64,000 nucleotides of DNA, taken from contig NZ_LGUR01000140.1 of assembly GCF_001270495.1 (NCBI RefSeq), positions 1-64,000 on the forward strand. The letters are read 5' to 3'. Shown piece after piece: positions 38,479 to 47,072 of the stretch; the first letter of the stretch is position 1, and every line of letters starts with the position of its first letter. A model generated the notes under the pieces. That model worked only from the letters and a program-made list of their open reading frames with translations. It had not been told where the DNA came from and searched no databases. Both the position numbers and the translations under genes were made by a program. Source of the stretch: Streptomyces viridochromogenes (GTDB taxonomy: Bacteria; Actinomycetota; Actinomycetes; Streptomycetales; Streptomycetaceae).

Positions 38479-39344
38479 AGCCGAGTCGTTCCTACCGGGT
38501 CTTCCAGGGCGTCAACGGGGTGATCCTCACCCTCGTCGTGGTCGTGACCCTGTACCCCTTCCTCAACATCATCGCGCGCTCCTTCAGCGGGGAGCGGCAG
38601 ATCCGGGCCGGTGAAGTCACCCTGTGGCCCCAGGGGTTCAACCTCACCACGTACAAGATCGTGTTCCAGGACTCGATGTTCTGGCGGAACTACGGCAACA
38701 CCGTGCTCTACACGGTCGTGGCCACCGCCGTCGCCATGGTCCTGACGACCTGCTACGCCTACGTCCTGTCGAAGAAGCACCTCAGGGGCCGTTCCACGCT
38801 GGTCGGCATCGCGGTGTTCACCATGTTCTTCACCGGCGGCCTGATTCCGAACTACGTCCTGATCACCAGCCTCGGCATCAAGAACAGCGTCTGGGCGATC
38901 GCGTTGCCCAACGCGATCAGCGTCTTCAACCTCCTGGTGATGAAGGCCTTCTTCGAGAGCCTGCCGAGCGAACTGGAGGAGGCCGCGCAGATCGACGGGC
39001 TGAGTACGTACGGGATTCTGCTCAAGATCGTGCTGCCGCTGTCCAAGGCGGTCGTCGCGACCATGGTGCTCTTCTACTCGGTGTCGTTCTGGAACTCCTG
39101 GTTCAGCGCCTTCCTCTACATGGACCGCACGGATCTGATGCCGGTCACCGTCTATCTGCGCAACCTCATCCAGGGCGCCACCGGCGGCTCCAACGCCGGC
39201 GCCGGCACCGAGCAGCTCAGCCAGGTCGGGGCCAACATCCAGGCGGTCACCATCGTGCTCACCGCGCTGCCGATCCTCTGCGTGTACCCGTTCGTCCAGC
39301 GCTACTTCGTCTCGGGCGTGATGCTCGGCGCCGTCAAGGGCTGA
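38475..39344 (+). CDS. oligosaccharide ABC transporter permease, YtcP type
   Basis: A 289-aa second permease of the pair. Six membrane helices start at about residue 15; the EAA loop is LEEAAQIDGLSTYGILLKIV. The C-terminal region SQVGANIQAVTIVLTALPIL and PFVQRYFVSGVMLGAVKG is typical for YtcP/LplC proteins. GTG at 38475 overlaps the upstream stop; a GTG one codon earlier is equally possible. It forms the membrane channel with the LplB-type protein. Confidence 0.9.
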   Translation: MKPSRSYRVFQGVNGVILTLVVVVTLYPFLNIIARSFSGERQIRAGEVTLWPQGFNLTTYKIVFQDSMFWRNYGNTVLYTVVATAVAMVLTTCYAYVLSKKHLRGRSTLVGIAVFTMFFTGGLIPNYVLITSLGIKNSVWAIALPNAISVFNLLVMKAFFESLPSELEEAAQIDGLSTYGILLKIVLPLSKAVVATMVLFYSVSFWNSWFSAFLYMDRTDLMPVTVYLRNLIQGATGGSNAGAGTEQLSQVGANIQAVTIVLTALPILCVYPFVQRYFVSGVMLGAVKG

Positions 39345-39381
39345 CTGATCGTCACCTCACTTACGGAACAAGGGAGTCTCC

Positions 39382-41037
39382 GTGCAGAACAAAGGGCAGC
39401 TGTCGCGGCGCCAGATCCTCGCCGCCGCCGGTTTCATCGGCCTCGCCACCCTGACCGGCTGCGGCAGCGGCGAGGACGGAGGCGACTCCAAGGACCTGTC
39501 GAAGAAGCAGAACGGCGCGATGAAGGAGTACCGCGCGGGGCAGCAGTTCAAGGCCGCCAAGCCGCTCTCGTTCTCGCTGCTGCACAACAACAACCCGGTC
39601 TACCCGACGAAGAGCGACTGGCTGTTCTGGAAGGAGGTCACCAAGCGCACCGGGATCACCCTGAAGCCCGTCGACGTCCCGCTCGCGGACTACGAGAAGA
39701 AGCGCAGCGTCCTCATCGGCGCCGGCGACGCCCCCTTCCTGATCCCCAAGACGTACCACCCGTCCGAGGTCGCCTTCGTGTCGTCGGGCGCGATCCTCCC
39801 GGTCAGCGAGTACGTGCACCTGATGCCCAACTTCCGGGCCAAGGTCGAGAAGTGGAAGCTGGAGCCGGAGCTCGACTCGATACGCCAGTCCGACGGCAAG
39901 TACTACCTGCTGCCCGGCCTGCACGAGAAGGCCAAGTCCGGCTACTCGCTGTCCTTCCGCACGGACATCCTGGAAAAGCACGGCCTGTCCCTGCCCACCA
40001 CCTGGGACGAGGTCTACGACGTCCTCAAGGCGCTCAAGCAGGAGTACCCCGACAAATACCCCTGGACGGACCGCTGGAGCGGCAACACCCCCTTCCCGTG
40101 CGGCGCGTTGTTCAGCTACCTGGGCCAGGCGTACGGGGTCAAGTCGGGCTGGACGTACACCAACGTCACCTTCGACAGCAAGGCGAAGAAGTTCGTCTTC
40201 AACGGTGCGACGGACAGCTACCGTCAGATGATCGAGTACCTGAGAAAGCTCGTCGCCGAGAAGCTGCTGGACCCGGAGAGCTTCACCCAGCAGGACGACC
40301 AGGCCCTGCAGAAGCTGCTGGCCGAGAAGTCCTATGTGATCAGCGCCAATCCGCAGGTGCTGGTCCAGGAGTACCGCTACAACCTCCAGAAGCAGGTCAA
40401 GGGCTCGAAGATCGAGATGGTGCCCGTACCGCTCGGCCCGGCCGGCCCCGTGATCCTGGGCGGAACTCGCCTGGAAAACGGCATCATGATCTCCAGCAAG
40501 GCCCTCGAGAGCGACACCTTCGTCGCGATGATGCAGTTCGTGGACTGGCTGTGGTACTCCGACGAGGGCCAGGTGTTCTGCAAGTGGGGCGTCGAGGGCG
40601 TCACCTACACCGAGTCCGGCGGCAAGTACCGGCTGAAGCCCGGCATCAGCCTCATGGGCTCCGACCCCGACGCCCCCAAGGACCTCCAGAAGAACTACGG
40701 CTTCTTCAACGGCGTCTTCACCTACGGCGGCAGCTGGACCCTGGTCTCCTCCAACTTCAGCCCGGACGAGCAGAAGTTCCAGGACGCCATGACCCAGCGC
40801 AGCGAGCTGCCCATCGACCCGGCCCACCCCCTCCAGTCGGTCGAGCAGGAACAGGCCACGCTCTGGGACACGCCGCTCAGGGACCACGTCACCCAGAACA
40901 CCCTCAAGTTCGTCCTCGGCAAGCGCCCGCTGTCCGAATGGGACGACTACGTCACCGAGCTCAAGGCCAAGAACATGGACCAGCTCGTCGACCTGCACAA
41001 CAAGGCGTACGAACGCTTCAAGAAGGAGAACGGGTGA
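39382..41037 (+). CDS. extracellular solute-binding lipoprotein, LplA type
   Basis: A 551-aa substrate-binding lipoprotein. The signal has twin Arg (SRRQILAAAGFIGLA) and the lipobox LTGC with C27, so it may use Tat or Sec export. The length (about 520 mature residues) is that of the large LplA/YtcQ group that binds oligosaccharides such as aldouronates. Motifs include TYHPSEVAFVSSGAILPVSEY and NGIMISSKALES. GTG at 39382; 37 bp after the second permease. The next gene overlaps its stop. Confidence 0.9.
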   Translation: MQNKGQLSRRQILAAAGFIGLATLTGCGSGEDGGDSKDLSKKQNGAMKEYRAGQQFKAAKPLSFSLLHNNNPVYPTKSDWLFWKEVTKRTGITLKPVDVPLADYEKKRSVLIGAGDAPFLIPKTYHPSEVAFVSSGAILPVSEYVHLMPNFRAKVEKWKLEPELDSIRQSDGKYYLLPGLHEKAKSGYSLSFRTDILEKHGLSLPTTWDEVYDVLKALKQEYPDKYPWTDRWSGNTPFPCGALFSYLGQAYGVKSGWTYTNVTFDSKAKKFVFNGATDSYRQMIEYLRKLVAEKLLDPESFTQQDDQALQKLLAEKSYVISANPQVLVQEYRYNLQKQVKGSKIEMVPVPLGPAGPVILGGTRLENGIMISSKALESDTFVAMMQFVDWLWYSDEGQVFCKWGVEGVTYTESGGKYRLKPGISLMGSDPDAPKDLQKNYGFFNGVFTYGGSWTLVSSNFSPDEQKFQDAMTQRSELPIDPAHPLQSVEQEQATLWDTPLRDHVTQNTLKFVLGKRPLSEWDDYVTELKAKNMDQLVDLHNKAYERFKKENG

Positions 41038-41723
41038 GCGGCGGCGTACACCACGCGGCCGGCTTCGGCGCCGGAACCCTGTCCCGTGCCGCCGCCCTGA
41101 TCCACACCCTGGTCACCGTCGAGGCCCTGCTGCTGCTCGCCGCCTCGCCCGGACTCGCCGCCCTGCTCCTGACCGGCCCCGACCCGGCGAACCTGCCCCT
41201 CGCCGCCGTATGCCTGCTGCCGCTCGGCCCGGCCCTGTCCGCCGCCCTGTACGCCCTGCACCACCGCGGCCGGGACCTCACGGACCTGCACCCGGCCCGG
41301 ACGTACGCGCGCGGCTGGCGGCTCAACGCCCTGCCCGCCCTGAAGCTCTGGGCGCCCCTGCTCGCCTGGCTGACCGTGATCGCCTTCACCCTCACCCACT
41401 TCTCCGCGACCGGACTGCCCGGCTGGTGGGCGGTCCTGCTCGGCGTGATCGGTGCCGGCTCCCTGCTGTGGGGCGCGCACGCGCTTATCCTCACCTCGCT
41501 GTTCGCCTTCCGCACCCGCGACACCGCCCGCCTCGCCGCGTACTTCCTCTTCCGGCACGCCCGCACCACCCTCGGCGCCGCCTCCCTGCTCGTGCTGGTG
41601 GCCGCGTCGACCGCCCTGCTGACCGAGGCCCTGCCCGCCCTGCTGGCCGCCCCGCTGCTGTTCTCCCTGCTGCGCAGCAGTCGCCCGGTGATCGCCGAGA
41701 CCGAGGAGGACTTCACCGCTTGA
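41034..41723 (+). CDS. YesL/DUF624 family membrane protein
   Basis: A 229-aa protein with four to five predicted transmembrane segments (LIHTLVTVEALLLLAASPGL, LPLAAVCLLPLGPALSAALY, WWAVLLGVIGAGSLLWGAHA, TLGAASLLVLVAASTALLTE and a final helix) and the DUF624 pattern of YesL from Bacillus, a protein of unknown function commonly encoded with LplA/B/C-type transporters. GTG at 41034 overlaps the lipoprotein stop (GTGA). The end of the TnpB element overlaps its last codons by about 10 bp on the other strand. Confidence 0.82.
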   Translation: MSGGVHHAAGFGAGTLSRAAALIHTLVTVEALLLLAASPGLAALLLTGPDPANLPLAAVCLLPLGPALSAALYALHHRGRDLTDLHPARTYARGWRLNALPALKLWAPLLAWLTVIAFTLTHFSATGLPGWWAVLLGVIGAGSLLWGAHALILTSLFAFRTRDTARLAAYFLFRHARTTLGAASLLVLVAASTALLTEALPALLAAPLLFSLLRSSRPVIAETEEDFTA

Positions 41724-42947
41724 CTTCTTCTCCCGCCCGACGGACGGGGACTCTACGGGTCGCCCCGCCGAATTCCTGCTTCATCGCCGACTGCCCGCCC
41801 GGAGTTCTCCGTTGAGGTCTTACACCGGCTCCACAGGCCGATGCCGCCAGCCCGGCGGCCAGAAGGTTGTTCGCCGCGTTCACGTCCCGATCGTGGGTTG
41901 TGGCGCAACGGTCACACGTCCATGTGCGGACGTTCAGCGGCATCCTGTCCTTCAGGGCGCCGCAGGCAGAGCACAGTCTGGAGGAGGGGAAGAAGCGGTC
42001 GACCGCGATCACTTCGCGGCCGTACCACTGCGACTTGTACTCCAACATGCCCCGGAACTCGGACCACGCGGCATCGCTGATGGCGCGGGCGAGACGACCG
42101 TTCTTCAGCAGGTTGCGGACGGTCAAGTCCTCGATCACGAGCGTTTGGTTCTCACGCACGAGCCGAGTAGTGATCTTGTGCAGGTGGTCCCGGCGGCGGT
42201 CTGTGATCCGTGCGTGTACACGGGCTACTCGGCGCCGAGCCTTCTCGCGGTTCTTTGAGCCCTTCGCCTTGCGCGACAGTTCACGCTGAGCCTTCGCCAG
42301 CTGGGTGCGGTCATACCGCTCGTGCCTTGGGTTGGTGATCTTTTCCCCGGTAGAGAGGATCAGTAGGTGGTCAAGGCCCACATCGATACCGACCGCCTCC
42401 GCGTTCGGAGGTAGAGGCTTGACACCCGTGTCCTCACACAGCAGGGACACGAACCAGCGGCCGGCGTTGTCCTGGGAGACGGTCACCGTCGACGGCGTCG
42501 CGGCTGCTGGAAGCGGACGCGACCATACGATCCGCAACGGCTCGCTCATCTTGGCAAGAGTCAGCCTGCCGTCGCGGAAACGGAACGCGGAAGTGGTGTG
42601 TACTCCGCGCTCCGGCGGGACTTCTTGCGGCTCTTGAAGCGTGGGTACATCGCGCGTTTGGCGAAGAAATGAGTGAAGGCAGTCTGCAAATGCCGAAGCG
42701 CCTGCTGAAGTGGGACCGAAGACACGTCGTTGAGATAGGCGAGTTCCTCGGTCTTCTTCCACTCCGTCAGCATCGCCGACGTCTGGTTGTAGTTGACACG
42801 CTCCTGCCGCGCCCACGCCTCGCTTCTGGCCGTGAGTGCCATGTTGTAGACCTTGCGCACGCAACCGAAAGTGCGGGACAGCTCCGCTGCCTGCGCATCG
42901 GTCGGACGGAAGCGGTACTTGAACGACCGCTTCACGTGAGTGGCCAT
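41713..42947 (-). pseudogene. tnpB: TnpB of an IS200/IS605-type element, frameshifted
   Basis: An RNA-guided nuclease gene of a transposon without tnpA. The first part (ATG at 42947, FKYRFRPTDAQAAELSRTFG) runs to SRKKSRRSAEYT; the family sequence then continues in another frame with TSAFRFRDGRLTLAKMSEPL. The cause is an extra GT in the GTGTGT run at about 42596-42601. The RuvC-like residues are intact: GIDVGLDHLL (Asp), VIEDLTVRNLL (Glu), the zinc finger CSACG...CDRC and DRDVNAANNLL (Asp). The element lies between the YesL-like and GH42 genes. If the shift is real, the nuclease is inactive; a guide RNA could still be made at the 3' end. Confidence 0.85.
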
Positions 42948-42949
42948 TG

Positions 42950-42977
42950 CTCACAAATTACCACCTTGCCTTGTGAG
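42950..42977. repeat. left-end hairpin of the TnpB element
   Basis: CTCACAA (42950-42956) and TTGTGAG (42971-42977) form a 7-bp inverted repeat immediately before the tnpB ATG. IS200/IS605 elements carry such subterminal hairpins at their ends for TnpA recognition, so this is probably the left end. Exact ends were not fixed. Confidence 0.55.
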
Positions 42978-43006
42978 TTCCGGCAGGTTTCCTCGGAGGA
43001 GAACCC

Positions 43007-45058
43007 ATGACCGCGCTCCCCGCCAGCAACCGCGGCAACCTTCCGCGCACCGACACGGTCCCGTACGGCGGCGACTACAACCCCGAGCAGTGGCCGCAGC
43101 CCGTCTGGGACGACGACCATCGCCTGTTCACGCAGGCCCGCATCGACACCCTGACCGTCGGCGTCTTCTCCTGGTCCCTCACCCAACCCGCCCCGGACAC
43201 CTACGACTTCACGATCCTCGACCGCGTCCTGGACCGGGCCGCCGCGGAGAACCGCCACGTCTGCCTGGCCACCGGCACCGCCGCCCTCCCGCCCTGGCTC
43301 GCGAAGCGGCACCCCGAGGTCAACCGCACCGACTTCGAGGGCCGCCGCCACCGCTACGGCCAACGCCACAGCTTCTGTCCCAGCTCACCGGCGTACCGCG
43401 GCCACGCCACGGCCATGGCGGCGCGCCTCGCCGAACGTTACGCCGACCACCCGGCGTTACTGGCCTGGCACATCAACAACGAGTACGGGGGCGCCTGTTA
43501 CTGCGAGCTGTGCGCCGAGGCGTTCCGGGAATGGCTCGCCAACAGGTACGGCACCCTCGACGCCCTCAACGACGCCTGGTGGGCGACCTTCTGGTCGCAC
43601 CGGTACACCGGCTGGGACCAGGTCGAGCCCCCGAACGCCCTCACCGAGCACTGGCGCGGACCCGACCACACCGCCTTCCAGGGCATCACCCTCGACTACT
43701 TCCGCTTCACCACCGACGCCCTGCTCGGCTGCTTCCTCGCCGAGAAGGAGGTGATCCGCGCCCAGGACCCCGACACCCCCGTCACCACCAACTTCATGGG
43801 CATGTTTCGCCCCCTCGACTACCACCGCTGGGCACCCCACCTCGACTTCGCCTCCTGGGACAGCTACCCGCCCCTCGACGCCCCGCCGACCTGGCCCGCC
43901 CTGGCCCACGACCTGATGCGCGGCCTGAAGGACGGCGCCCCCTTCTGGCTGATGGAGCAGACCCCGTCCACGACGGCCTGCCGTGACGTCAACCCCCTGC
44001 GGCGGCCCGGCGAGCTGAGCCTCGCCACCTTCCAGGCCATCGCCCACGGCGCCGACGCCGCCCTCTACTTCCAGATGCGCGCCTCACGCGGTGCCTGCGA
44101 GAAGTACCACGGTGCGGTCATCGGCCACGCTGGCCGTGCCGACACCCGCGTGTTCCGTGAAGTGGCGGAACTGGGACGGGAGTTGGAGTCGCTCGGTGAC
44201 GTGACCCTCGGCGCCCGCACGCCGGCCCGCACCGCCCTGCTCTTCGACTGGGACAGCTGGTGGGCCCTGGAGATCTCCGACGGTCCGTCCCGGCTGGTCA
44301 GGTACCAGGAGGTGGTCCACGCCTACTACCGTGCCGCCCGCGAAGCCGGCGCGGACGTGGACGTCGTCCCGGTCACCGCAGACCTGACCTCGTACGACGT
44401 GGTCCTCGCCCCCGTCCTGCACATGGTCAAGGGCGACCTCGCGGAGCGCCTGGAGGCCGTCGCGGCGCGCGGCGGCACGGTCCTGACGACCTTCCTCTCG
44501 GGCCGCGTCGACGAACACGACCGCGCCTTCCTCACGGACGTACCCGGGCCCCTGGCACCGCTCATGGGCGTCCGCGTCGACGAGTGGGACTCCCGGCCGC
44601 GGGACTTCGTGCAGCCCGTCCAGCTGGGGGAGCTGACCTGCGAGGCCCGCCTGGTCTTCGAGATCGTGCTGCCGCGCGGCGCCGAGCCGGTCGGGACCTA
44701 CGGCACCGACTTCTACGCCGGAACCCCGGCCGTGACCCGGAACCGCTTCGGCGAGAGCGGAGGCGAGGGCTGGTACGTCGCCACCGCTCTCGACCAGCCC
44801 GGCGTCGACTGGACCGTCCGGCGGATCCTGGGCCGCCACGACCTGCTCGGCCCCTACGCCGACCACCCCGCCCTGGAGACCGCGACCAGGGTCGCCCCCG
44901 ACGGCACCCGCCTCCTCTTCCTCCTCAACCACGCCCCCGAACCGGTCCGCCTGACCGCCCACACCACCGCCACCGACCTGCTGACCGGCAAGCGGGTCGA
45001 GGAGGGCGAGCCACTGACCCTCGACCCGCTGAGCACAGTGATCCTCCGCGGTCAGTAG
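43007..45058 (+). CDS. GH42 beta-galactosidase / alpha-arabinopyranosidase
   Basis: A 683-aa intracellular glycoside hydrolase of family 42. The catalytic barrel begins GGDYNPEQWP; WHINNEYGG gives the acid/base E159, and FWLMEQTPS gives the nucleophile E317. Cys residues in CYCELC and TACR match the zinc-binding cluster seen in some GH42 enzymes. The trimerisation domain and C-terminal beta domain follow. There is no signal peptide. Substrates in the family are beta-galactosides or alpha-arabinopyranosides; in this cluster it may trim side chains of imported oligosaccharides. TCGGAGGAGAACCC precedes ATG at 43007. The stop is only 8 bp from the convergent GH67 gene. Confidence 0.92.
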   Translation: MTALPASNRGNLPRTDTVPYGGDYNPEQWPQPVWDDDHRLFTQARIDTLTVGVFSWSLTQPAPDTYDFTILDRVLDRAAAENRHVCLATGTAALPPWLAKRHPEVNRTDFEGRRHRYGQRHSFCPSSPAYRGHATAMAARLAERYADHPALLAWHINNEYGGACYCELCAEAFREWLANRYGTLDALNDAWWATFWSHRYTGWDQVEPPNALTEHWRGPDHTAFQGITLDYFRFTTDALLGCFLAEKEVIRAQDPDTPVTTNFMGMFRPLDYHRWAPHLDFASWDSYPPLDAPPTWPALAHDLMRGLKDGAPFWLMEQTPSTTACRDVNPLRRPGELSLATFQAIAHGADAALYFQMRASRGACEKYHGAVIGHAGRADTRVFREVAELGRELESLGDVTLGARTPARTALLFDWDSWWALEISDGPSRLVRYQEVVHAYYRAAREAGADVDVVPVTADLTSYDVVLAPVLHMVKGDLAERLEAVAARGGTVLTTFLSGRVDEHDRAFLTDVPGPLAPLMGVRVDEWDSRPRDFVQPVQLGELTCEARLVFEIVLPRGAEPVGTYGTDFYAGTPAVTRNRFGESGGEGWYVATALDQPGVDWTVRRILGRHDLLGPYADHPALETATRVAPDGTRLLFLLNHAPEPVRLTAHTTATDLLTGKRVEEGEPLTLDPLSTVILRGQ

Positions 45059-45066
45059 ATGCGCGG

Positions 45067-47052
45067 TCAGTGGATGCGGCGCCCATGTGCGTCGGGCACA
45101 CCCGACTTGCGGAAGAAGTAGCTGTTGACCTGATCGCGCCACTCGCGGGCGCTCCGGAGCTGCTCCTCGAACCGCTCCGTCACCCGCGCGTGGCGCGCCG
45201 GGTCCACGAGATCCACCAGCGAGGCCCACACCTCCCGGGCCGCCTCCACCTCCTCCACGCCCTCGAAGTGCGTGTCGTAGATGTGCTGGATCACTGTCTT
45301 GCCGTTGTGCAACATGTGCCCGTACGACATGTGGTGGAAGAACAGCAGCAGCTCGTCGGGGCAGGTGTCCGGCGACTCGTACACGGACGCCCACGGCTTG
45401 GCGTACTGCCCCGCGAACCCGGTCCCCGTCGCCGCGCTCCGGTCGACGCCGATGCCGTCGCGGTCGGCGAAGTGGTAGGTGCCCCAGGGGCTGTACTCAT
45501 AGCCGTCGACGCTCGGCCCGTAATGATGACCGGGCTGCACCATCCAGCCCACCCCGAGCGGCGCGGTGTACTTCTCGTACGTCCGCCATGAGCCGTCCAG
45601 GATCGCGTGCAGCCCTGCCGACGGACCGGTGCCGAAGGTGAGGTGGATCCATTCGTCGAGGATCTGACGCGGATCGGCGTGCGGTTGCCAGGCCAGCCGC
45701 CCGAAGGTGTACAGGTTCGCCTGGGCCAGCGGATGCCCGGTCCAGAACGGGTCGTCACCGACGTTGGACACGGCGACGAGCCCGCCGCGCGCCAACTCCC
45801 CGACAGCGGACTCCCCGTCGGCCCGGAACCGCAGCACCTCGCTCCACATCGGCCCCAGCCAGCACACGTGCCGCTGGTGCCCGGTGTACTCCTGGGTCGC
45901 TTGAAGCTCCACGGCCAGCCGCGTGCCCGGCATCGCGCCGATCAGCGGTGAGACCGGCTCCCGCACCTGGAAGTCCATGGGCCCGTGCTTCACCTGGAGC
46001 ACGGCGTTCTCGGCGAACTCGCCGTCCAGCGGCACGAAATGGTCGTACGCGGCACGCGCCCGGTCCGTCGTCCGGTCCCGCCAGTCCTGGCGGTGGTCGT
46101 AGACGAACGCCCGCCAGTGCACCGTGCCGCCGTACCCCGCGGCGGAGCCGCTGTCAGCCGCAGTCAGCGCGGCGGCCAGCATGTTCGCACCGTCCGCGTG
46201 ACTGCGCCCGTACGCGAAGGGCCCCGGCTGACCCTCCGAGTCGGCCTTCACCACATACCCGCCGAAGTCGGGTATCGCCTCGTACACCCGCGCGGTGGCC
46301 TGAGCCCACCACGCCCGTACCGCCTCGTCCGACGGGTCCGCCGTGGTCAGCCCGCCGAGCACCAGGGGCGCGGCGAAGGTGACCGACAGATGGGTGCGGA
46401 TGCCGTACGGCCGCAACGCGGCCGCGATCTCGGCGACTTCACCGATCCGGTCGGTGAGCAGACGGGCCTCCGTCGCGTGCACGTTGACGTTGTTCACCGC
46501 CACGGCGTTGATCCCGCAGGCCGCCAGCAGCCTGCCGTACGCCCGCACCCGCCCCAGCAGCTCCCCGCGCGCCCGGCCGTCCGCCCAGAACAGCGACCCG
46601 CCGGCGTATCCGCGCTCCACCTGCCCCATGACCGGATGCACGGCCACGTTGTCCCAGTGGTCGAGCATGCGCAGCGCCAACTCGGGCCGGTTCTCGGCGC
46701 GTTCCCACGAGCCCTGGAACGCCGCGTCCCCGAGCCGTACGACGTGGAAGAAGCCGTACAGCAGCCCGGGCCCCCCGGACGCGGTGACGGTCGTACGGCC
46801 GTCCCCGCGCTCGAAGGTGAACGCCTCGTCACCGTCGCCGCCCCCGCTCCCGGCTCCGGTCAACTCCAGCACCAGGTCGTACGGTTCGGGGGACCCGTCG
46901 CGTGAGACGCTTCCCCCGAACCGTACGCAGGCCTCCGCCACTTCCCCGTGCACCGTGTCCACCAGTGGACCCGAACCACGGATAAGTGTCCGCCGGGTGC
47001 CGATCGGCCGGAACGCCTCGTCCGGCAGCCAGGCCGGATCGACACCCTGCAT
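45067..47052 (-). CDS. aguA: GH67 alpha-glucuronidase
   Basis: A 661-aa intracellular family 67 alpha-glucuronidase, which removes (4-O-methyl)glucuronic acid from the non-reducing end of aldouronates. The three-domain layout is visible: an N-terminal beta domain, a catalytic barrel with FGGYVVKADSEGQPGP, HADGANMLA, WRAFVYDHRQDWRDRTTDRA, and the C-terminal domain with HPLAQANLYTFGRLAWQP, GVGWMVQPGHHYGPSVDGYE and WGTYHFADRDGIG. ATG at 47052 is chosen over an upstream frame that runs into the GH92 gene; GGGGG lies nearby. It is 20 bp after the GH92 stop, so both are co-transcribed. Confidence 0.92.
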   Translation of the reverse strand: MQGVDPAWLPDEAFRPIGTRRTLIRGSGPLVDTVHGEVAEACVRFGGSVSRDGSPEPYDLVLELTGAGSGGGDGDEAFTFERGDGRTTVTASGGPGLLYGFFHVVRLGDAAFQGSWERAENRPELALRMLDHWDNVAVHPVMGQVERGYAGGSLFWADGRARGELLGRVRAYGRLLAACGINAVAVNNVNVHATEARLLTDRIGEVAEIAAALRPYGIRTHLSVTFAAPLVLGGLTTADPSDEAVRAWWAQATARVYEAIPDFGGYVVKADSEGQPGPFAYGRSHADGANMLAAALTAADSGSAAGYGGTVHWRAFVYDHRQDWRDRTTDRARAAYDHFVPLDGEFAENAVLQVKHGPMDFQVREPVSPLIGAMPGTRLAVELQATQEYTGHQRHVCWLGPMWSEVLRFRADGESAVGELARGGLVAVSNVGDDPFWTGHPLAQANLYTFGRLAWQPHADPRQILDEWIHLTFGTGPSAGLHAILDGSWRTYEKYTAPLGVGWMVQPGHHYGPSVDGYEYSPWGTYHFADRDGIGVDRSAATGTGFAGQYAKPWASVYESPDTCPDELLLFFHHMSYGHMLHNGKTVIQHIYDTHFEGVEEVEAAREVWASLVDLVDPARHARVTERFEEQLRSAREWRDQVNSYFFRKSGVPDAHGRRIH

Positions 47053-47072
47053 GAGACCCCCAATGCACCTGC

